The notes beneath the pieces were generated by a model that saw only the letters and a program-made list of their open reading frames with translations, did no database searches and had not been told where the DNA came from. This document shows positions 57,900-64,000 of a stretch of 64,000 nt of DNA, piece by piece. The DNA is from Lumbricus rubellus (Eukaryota > Annelida > Clitellata > Crassiclitellata > Lumbricidae): the NCBI GenBank assembly GCA_945859605.1, contig OX243822.1, forward strand, positions 1,974,497-2,038,496. Direction: 5' to 3'. The position numbers and the translations under genes are program-made. How positions within the stretch are numbered: the stretch's first letter is position 1; each line of letters opens with the position of its first letter.

Positions 57900-58175
57900 G
57901 CTCGCCATGTTGCGTTGCCATGGCAGGTTGCCATGTTGCGTTGACATGGCAGGTTGCCATGTTGCGTTGACATGGCAGGTTGCCATGTTGCGTTGACATG
58001 GCAGGTTGCCATGTTGCGTTGACATGGCAGGTTGCCATGTTGCGTTGACATGGCAGGTTGCCATGTTGCGTTGACATGGCAGGTTGCCATGTTGCGTTGA
58101 CATGGCAGGTTGCCATGTTGCGTTGACATGGCAGGTTGCCATGTTGCGTTGACATGGCAGGTTGCCATGGCAATG
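57900..58175. repeat. 26-bp minisatellite, about 10 units, each a hairpin
   Basis: The unit is GTTGCCATGTTGCGTTGACATGGCAG (two halves GTTGCCATGTTGC and GTTGACATGGCAG). The arms GCCATGT and ACATGGC are perfect inverted repeats around a 7-nt loop. Units are almost identical except the first (GCCATGGC instead of GACATGGC). Both strands stay open, giving artefact repeat proteins. Confidence 0.95.
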
Positions 58176-58386
58176 TTAAGAGGAAGATTTTTATGTTTGT
58201 GGTGTCATGCCGCATGCATATAAATATGAATATAGTCTGTTTATGAATTTGTTCGTGAATATTTATGTTTGCCAATATTTTTATGAAGTTGTTTTCTTGC
58301 AGCCTGTTGGTGTTTTCTTTAACTTTGTAGTTGGTCGGAGTTCTCGAAAAGCTTCTTTTTCGATATTATTGTTGTTATTATTATTA

Positions 58387-58417
<31 letters not shown>

Positions 58418-59233
58418 AACTTCAACATTTATTGAAAAACCACTCAAGCCGAAAACAAAACAAAAAACAGAAATGTGTTCAAGCATAGAGCATATTATTA
58501 TTATTATTATTCTTGTAGAATTATAGGTTTTAATATTTAGTTTATTTTTTATGACTAGTTTTATTACTTTTTAAAAATATTTATTATTATTATTATTTTT
58601 ATAACAATATTATCATACGACATGTATTATTGTTTACGAATGATAATTACTATTGTATATTTTAAGCAATTGATCCACTCAATGTAATAATATAAAGAGA
58701 GCAAACAGATAATAATTATAGTTGTGTTATTTTTCTGATAAAATCTTGATTTTCAATAACTGTTGGAATTTTCCCTACAAATGTCAGCAGTCGTTATCAT
58801 AGATGAAATTATTACACCTGTTAATGTTTTCACACCAATTCTTTCTAAGCCAGTTACTATTCAGATGTGATTGTTCATTTTATAGCGCCCTTATAACCTG
58901 CAAGAAAAAACATTTATTTTGATTTTCATCCACTGTTGATATATCGTCCGATACCTGCGTTTTAAAGGTGTCCAAAGGAGCGTGTCGCGATTTCTTTGAA
59001 ACTTTGCTGAAGCTGGCGCCACATAAAAATGAAATACATTAATTTCTATGCAAAGCAAACTCTTAGACGAGAGCTTCCTTCCGATCATTTATTTAGCGCC
59101 AGTGTAATAGACAACGAGCCTGCTTTGACACGTATCCCACGCGATGGCGGATTTTATTTTCCTTTCATTCGGTAGGTGGCCGACAAAGCATGGAGTCTAT
59201 AATAATAATTATTATTTTGTGCAGCACTACACT
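58176..59233. other. Non-coding, AT-rich
   Basis: (TTA)n stretches at 58363-58418, 58493-58510 and 58578-58595, and a CTTTTAAAGGTG-type stretch at 58960 recalling the 96-bp minisatellite. No gene seen. Confidence 0.5.
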
Positions 59234-59459
59234 CGCGTGGCGCGGTGGTGTAGGGCTTATGTTCGGTTCCACGGAGCCGGAAAGTTGCGGGTTCGAATCT
59301 ACCTCTAGCCGCGGCGTGGGAGCTCTGAGCAAGTCCTTCACTCGTAGTTGGTTATGCGCTTCTGCGTGATACTCCGATTCAGTGCCAGCGCTGTTGTGGG
59401 GAGCAACTCTGAGTAGTATCTTGATGGGGCGCCATAACAAGTGCTCATGCATAAACTAG
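59234..59459 (+). mobile_element. tRNA-derived SINE, copy 3
   Basis: GTGGCGCGGTGGTGTAGGGC (A box) and GCGGGTTCGAATCTACC (B box), then GAGCAAGTCCTTCACTCGTA, TGATACTCCGATTCAGTGCC and the tail AACAAGTGCTCATGCATAAA. Same order as copies at 49028 and 50611. Confidence 0.85.
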
Positions 59460-60138
59460 TGATCAGTTGCTACAATCTGTTGGATGGAGCTCTAACACTG
59501 GATACCCAAATTAAATGGTACCACAAATAGTTACAGCAATATTTTTCTGATATTATATTTCTGAAGAGTAAAAAACAGAGCATAATACATTTAAATAATT
59601 TCTACCAAATTCACATTTTTACCATTCTCTTTGACTATGGTTTGGTGTCATGTCGGGAGCGCCTCTGAGGAGTTCTCTTGAAGTGGCGCTATATAAATGT
59701 TCAATTACAATTTACCACGGTATAATATTAATGTAATGCGGATATTTTGCCGATAAAAATCTGGATTTCGACCGATAAATGTTTTACATCACTAGTTATT
59801 TCTATGATGAGTTGGGCCTGACCTAGGCCTATGTCAAGCAATGTGGACCGTTTAACTTAAGGTCGTTTAAATGTTACAATCAAAAACTACGTTCGTTTCT
59901 TCTTCTTTACGTTCTCTGCCAAGTGGCAGGTCCAAACGTCCAATGTTTCCACTTTTCACGCTGTTGTGCCATGTCCTAAACGTTCGTTTAGGACACCTTA
60001 AAATCGGAATTAACGGCGGCATTATATACTCGTCTAGCTATTGTGCTAATAATTTATTTCGGACTTGAATTGCTTATTAAGTGCTGTAATATACCAAGCA
60101 AATTTCTGTCCAGGGTTACAGCCTCTGTTGTCATAGAG

Positions 60139-60516
60139 TCCAGGGGTGTCAAACCTTTTTTAGTGGCGGGCCAGTGTGAACATATTTTAGCAAGTGGCGG
60201 GCCAGTGTGAATATCTTCTAACAATTGGCGGGCCAGGGTGTCGGGGCTCCTGTAGCAATGTGTCTTTTGTTCCCATCAATCCATTTATAAAACGGAGTCA
60301 TACACTAACAATATAGGCTTAATAATATAGGTTTACGTATACAATAAACCATGAAGATATTTTGCAATTTATTATATTTGGCGCTGACTGTAAAAAATAA
60401 AATTTTGAACTTTAATCCTTTAATTTTGTGATCTTTAGGGAAGGCTCCGCGGGCCAGAAAAAAAATCGTCGGCGGGCCAGAAATGGCCCGCGGACCAGCT
60501 CTTTGACACCCCTTTG
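60139..60516. mobile_element. hAT-like element of the CAGGGGTGTCAAA type
   Basis: The left end (TC)CAGGGGTGTCAAACC and the right end GCTCTTTGACACCCCTTTG are inverted. Subterminal GGCGGGCCAG and GGCCCGCGGACC motifs are typical of this hAT group. Flanks TCATAGAG/TCAAAGAC match at six of eight positions. No ORF. Confidence 0.65.
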
Positions 60517-60529
60517 TCAAAGACCCATA

Positions 60530-60560
60530 GACCATGGGTCTATGACATAGACCCATGGTC
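60530..60560. repeat. Perfect 31-bp palindrome (15-nt arms)
   Basis: GACCATGGGTCTATG, one central A, then its exact reverse complement. It lies 13 bp beyond the hAT-like element and is itself preceded by another GACCCATAG. Confidence 0.9.
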
Positions 60561-60751
60561 AAATCGGATCCGTCCATGTTATGTTTGATAATATTTTGGT
60601 TGCATGATATCGGTGAATGTTGAAAATTATTGGCAAGCCGTAGCCTATACAAAAGGCAAAAGCATTTCACGAACGATTACACACCTTGAAAACCGTGATC
60701 ATCGAATTATAACATCAAGAAGAATAGCTCGACTTTGGTAATTGTGCAATT

Positions 60752-61085
60752 CAGGATTGCCACTCATAGCTTTTTCCACCTAGATCTAGGTTTTTTTGGC
60801 CTTATCTAGGTTTCTAGTTTTTTGGTCAGGATCTAGCCTTTTTTTCTCAGAGTGTTTTTTCCACTTTTTACGCATACAAGTTGGCTTTGTTAGGTGAAAA
60901 TGCACAAAAGACGTGAAAAAAAGCCGAAAATGTTGTGAATACGGACCCCAAAAGTTATAGATTTATTTTGGAGCGAAAGACTAAAAAATGTCATCAGAAA
61001 TTTTTCTCGGGAAGGGAACCAAATTTTGGTCGGATGACTAAAAAAGTTCATTAGAAATTTGAATTTTAAGCGCGAAAAACCGCAT
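60752..61085. mobile_element. 5' fragment of the hAT MITE family seen at 41521
   Basis: CAGGATTGCCACTCATAG, then CTTTTTCCACCTAGATCTAG, GGTCAGGATCTAGCC and two hairpin-module copies (60979-60995, about 61031-61050). Homology stops before the right terminus, near the start of the ACT microsatellite region. Confidence 0.7.
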
Positions 61086-61179
61086 TGAACGTTGTTATTG
61101 AACAGTTTAATAAAAAAAAAACTGAAGCTACTACTGCTTCTGCCACTGCTACTGCTACCGCCACTACTACTAATGCTGC

Positions 61180-61445
<266 letters not shown>

Positions 61446-62097
61446 CCCTACTACTACTACTTCCGCCACCACCACAACCACCACTACTACGACAACGACG
61501 ACACCAGTGACAAGGATGGGACACTGGTGAAACAACTGTTTCTTCATCAGGTGCGGTTTGTTTCTTCTCAACTGCTGGCCATATAGGATATTTGCATTGA
61601 GTGCTCGTTCCGTGTGCTTTTGATGACTATTATCGCAAGTCGCAATCTCACTGTAGAGCGAGCGACACAGAAAGCTGATAGAATCTGGATACATCTGATT
61701 CTGAATGCTCCTTGATTGGTGGCGATTTTCTGCGTTCCAGTATAATATAATATAGCTACGGAATTTTGATGCCGCATCGAGCGTTTAAAACTAGAATTGT
61801 TTTTGTTCCGATTTAGATTTTTACGATTTCAGAATGGAAATAATAATGTGTTATAGGCCTAGATCAGATCAGGAACGTAACCGTCTATAGATTGTGCGTT
61901 CCAAACTTCCAATGTCGATAATAAGTGTGTTCCACTCTGGATAACGAGTGTTTTGGTGAGGATTCCGAGTGTTCCCGTCTCCGATCCGAACTCTGAGCAA
62001 TCGAGAGTCCACTGCAGAACGCTAATAAAATAATGACGACACGACATCATAGAACCAGATTCTGCAACTGACGTTGACGACCTTATTACATAATTGT
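61446..62097. other. No feature recognised
   Basis: Unique-looking DNA without a supported exon, apart from an AGGCCTAGATC motif at 61857 typical of this genome. Confidence 0.4.
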
Positions 62098-62371
62098 ATA
62101 TAATATAATATAATATAATATAATATAATATAATATAATATAATATAATATAATATAATATAATATAATATAATATAATATAATATAATATAATATAATA
62201 TAATATAATATAATATAATATAATATAATATAATATAATATAATATAATATAATATAATATAATATAATATAATATAATATAATATAATATAATATAATA
62301 TAATATAATATAATATAATATAATATAATATAATATATTACATATATAATTCCCTATATCATTGATACCTC

Positions 62372-62412
<41 letters not shown>

Positions 62413-62470
62413 CCCTATATAATATATATATTATATATAATATATAAAATTTTATATATATATATATATC
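62098..62470. repeat. (TAATA)n pentanucleotide array (about 240 bp), A-tract and AT palindromes
   Basis: About 47 near-perfect TATAA units (62098-62337) are followed by a pure A run of about 33 (62378-62410) and self-complementary TATATAATATATA sequence to 62470. Confidence 0.95.
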
Positions 62471-62575
62471 GAATGTGAAGCTACTTCGAACCACAACAGT
62501 ACTCTTGGTCATCTCCCTCATTTTTTCTCAGCATCCCCCCTTCCTACCCCATTGAGGCTCCATTTGAAGACGAAG

Positions 62576-62675
62576 ATGCAGATCGCACGATTACAAGCAT
62601 CAGCATCAGCAGCCTCAGCAGCCTTTGTTCTTCAACTCTTCTCCATCCTATGCGCACGAAGCATCCATGCTGCGG
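62576..62675 (+). CDS. Candidate first coding exon (signal peptide) of a gene running off the window
   Basis: ATG at 62576 opens MQIARLQASASAASAAFVLQ, then LFSILCARSIHAA, a plausible signal peptide ending at a consensus donor G|GTAAGT (62676), phase 1. This is the same exon design and phase as the ILEI genes, but the sequence is not obviously paralogous. No matching second exon is recognised before 64000. Could be chance: the exon is short and the Ala/Ser-rich stretch comes from a CAGCAT/CAGCCT repeat. Confidence 0.4.
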
Positions 62676-62994
62676 GTAAGTTATACACTCTAGTCTAATC
62701 TATATTATCTAATCCAATCTAATCCTAATCTTATTTGATTTAATCTAATCTAATCCTAATATCACTTTATTTATCTAATCCTAATATCATTTTATTTAAT
62801 CTAATCTTAATCTTATTTTATTTTTTCCAATTATAATCCTAACAATATTTGATTTAGATATATATATATATATATATATACAAATATATATATATATATA
62901 CATACAAATATATATATATACACATATATATACACATACATATACATATATAATGTACACACAATATCCCTACACACTCGAACACAATACCATC

Positions 62995-63066
62995 CTATTG
63001 GGAGGATCGAACCCGAAATAGTCTTCAAGTTACATGTAGCCCACTCTATAACTTATCGGCTACCAT
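62995..63066 (-). repeat. tRNA-like SINE head on the minus strand
   Basis: Read on the minus strand: GGTAGCCGATAAGTTATAGA (A box) and TTCGGGTTCGATCCTCCCAA (B box), with about 35 nt between. Cloverleaf pairing is poor, so a decayed pol III-derived repeat is more likely than a functional tRNA. Confidence 0.45.
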
Positions 63067-63738
63067 GTCCAGAATTTGTCATGTGTTGCCTGAATCTCTT
63101 CACTCTTCCTTTCTTTCCTTCTCTACATCATCGTACAGTGTTGTACACCCTGCATGTCTCCTTCCTTCACTGGCGCGTGGGAAAACAACAGATGCACAAG
63201 ACAATGGTTATTGTTCTTTCCGGCGCCTGTTTGTCTAAGGCAGAACCAACGAAATGGGTGTCGCTTTTCCCTTTGTCTTCCCTGTCCACTGAATTCTATT
63301 GTCTTTGATTTGACCATATACGTGTATGCCGTAATATATACCTGCTTTTGTCTTGCCCTGTCCATTCTTCCCTTGCTGAATCTTCCCTTAACCTACTATA
63401 CCTCTGTCTTTTTCGTCCTACTCTCCGCTTCCTTTCCTCACATTGTTTTATTTACATTTATACCCATAGCCTTGCTTTCCTCTTTATGCCTTCTCTCCGT
63501 CTGCAATCATAATATTATATAATATATCTTATATAGGCCTATATGATATATCTTATATATAATATATCTTATGTATATAATATATCTTATATATATATTA
63601 CATGTATAATATAATAACTATGGACCTATATGGTTTACGTACCATAAATTTTTTGTATACTTGATACGATACCCGGCATGCATTGTCATATGCGTCATTG
63701 CGTGTAACAAAAGTGGCTAATGGCAGTTGTGGCGACTG
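63067..63738. other. No gene recognised
   Basis: Pyrimidine-rich unique DNA, then a TATATCTTATATA-type repeat at 63515-63610. Confidence 0.4.

Positions 63739-64000
<262 letters not shown>

Noticed and set aside
57819..58275. Repeat proteins (NATWQPAMSTQHGNLPCQR-type) on the minus strand
   Set aside because: Frame reading of the 26-bp minisatellite; all frames of one strand stay open and no exon signals flank it.
62995..63066. Functional tRNA gene
   Set aside because: A and B boxes are present on the minus strand, but acceptor and anticodon stems do not pair convincingly; better explained as a SINE head.

Overview
The window reads as nuclear DNA of a marine invertebrate deuterostome, most likely an echinoderm. 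This lineage call is an inference. It rests on GT-AG introns with conserved phases, many AGGCCTA motifs, a dense mix of LINE, SINE, hAT-like and piggyBac-like remnants, abundant microsatellites, and genes that belong to animal-only families. No bacterial, organellar or viral gene set is present.

Left part (1-32.3 kb): a head-to-tail array of five paralogous genes, all on the plus strand, for small secreted proteins with one ILEI/FAM3-type (PANDER-like) domain. Each complete gene has three coding exons: a signal-peptide exon (in three genes also a short coiled coil), one large exon with the whole ILEI domain, and a last exon (38 nt in four genes) after a 0.4-3.3 kb intron. All junctions are phase 1, and the spliced lengths are exact multiples of three (260, 233, 237 and 234 aa for genes B-E; gene A lacks its first exon). 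Flanking DNA, introns and 3' UTRs of genes C, D and E are recognisably duplicated too, so the array grew by tandem duplication in units of about 9.5-10 kb. Most transposon copies lie in introns or spacers and differ between the duplicates.

Middle (32.3-43.1 kb): no supported gene. It holds a 1.06 kb piggyBac-like non-autonomous element, a hAT MITE with a perfect target duplication, and about 1.6 kb of polypyrimidine then polypurine simple repeat.

Right part (43.1-54.3 kb): a nine-exon gene whose phases all agree, giving a 909-aa protein. It has an N-terminal SAM-like domain and a C-terminal UBA-like domain of the ACK/TNK (activated CDC42 kinase) type, joined by a long disordered proline-rich linker with a PPxY motif. 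No kinase, SH3 or CRIB exon is visible, so it looks like a kinase-less ACK relative.

Right end (54.3-64 kb): a minus-strand LINE 3' fragment, a 26-bp minisatellite of hairpin units, SINEs, hAT and piggyBac MITEs, long simple repeats, and one candidate signal-peptide exon (62576-62675) of a gene continuing beyond the window.
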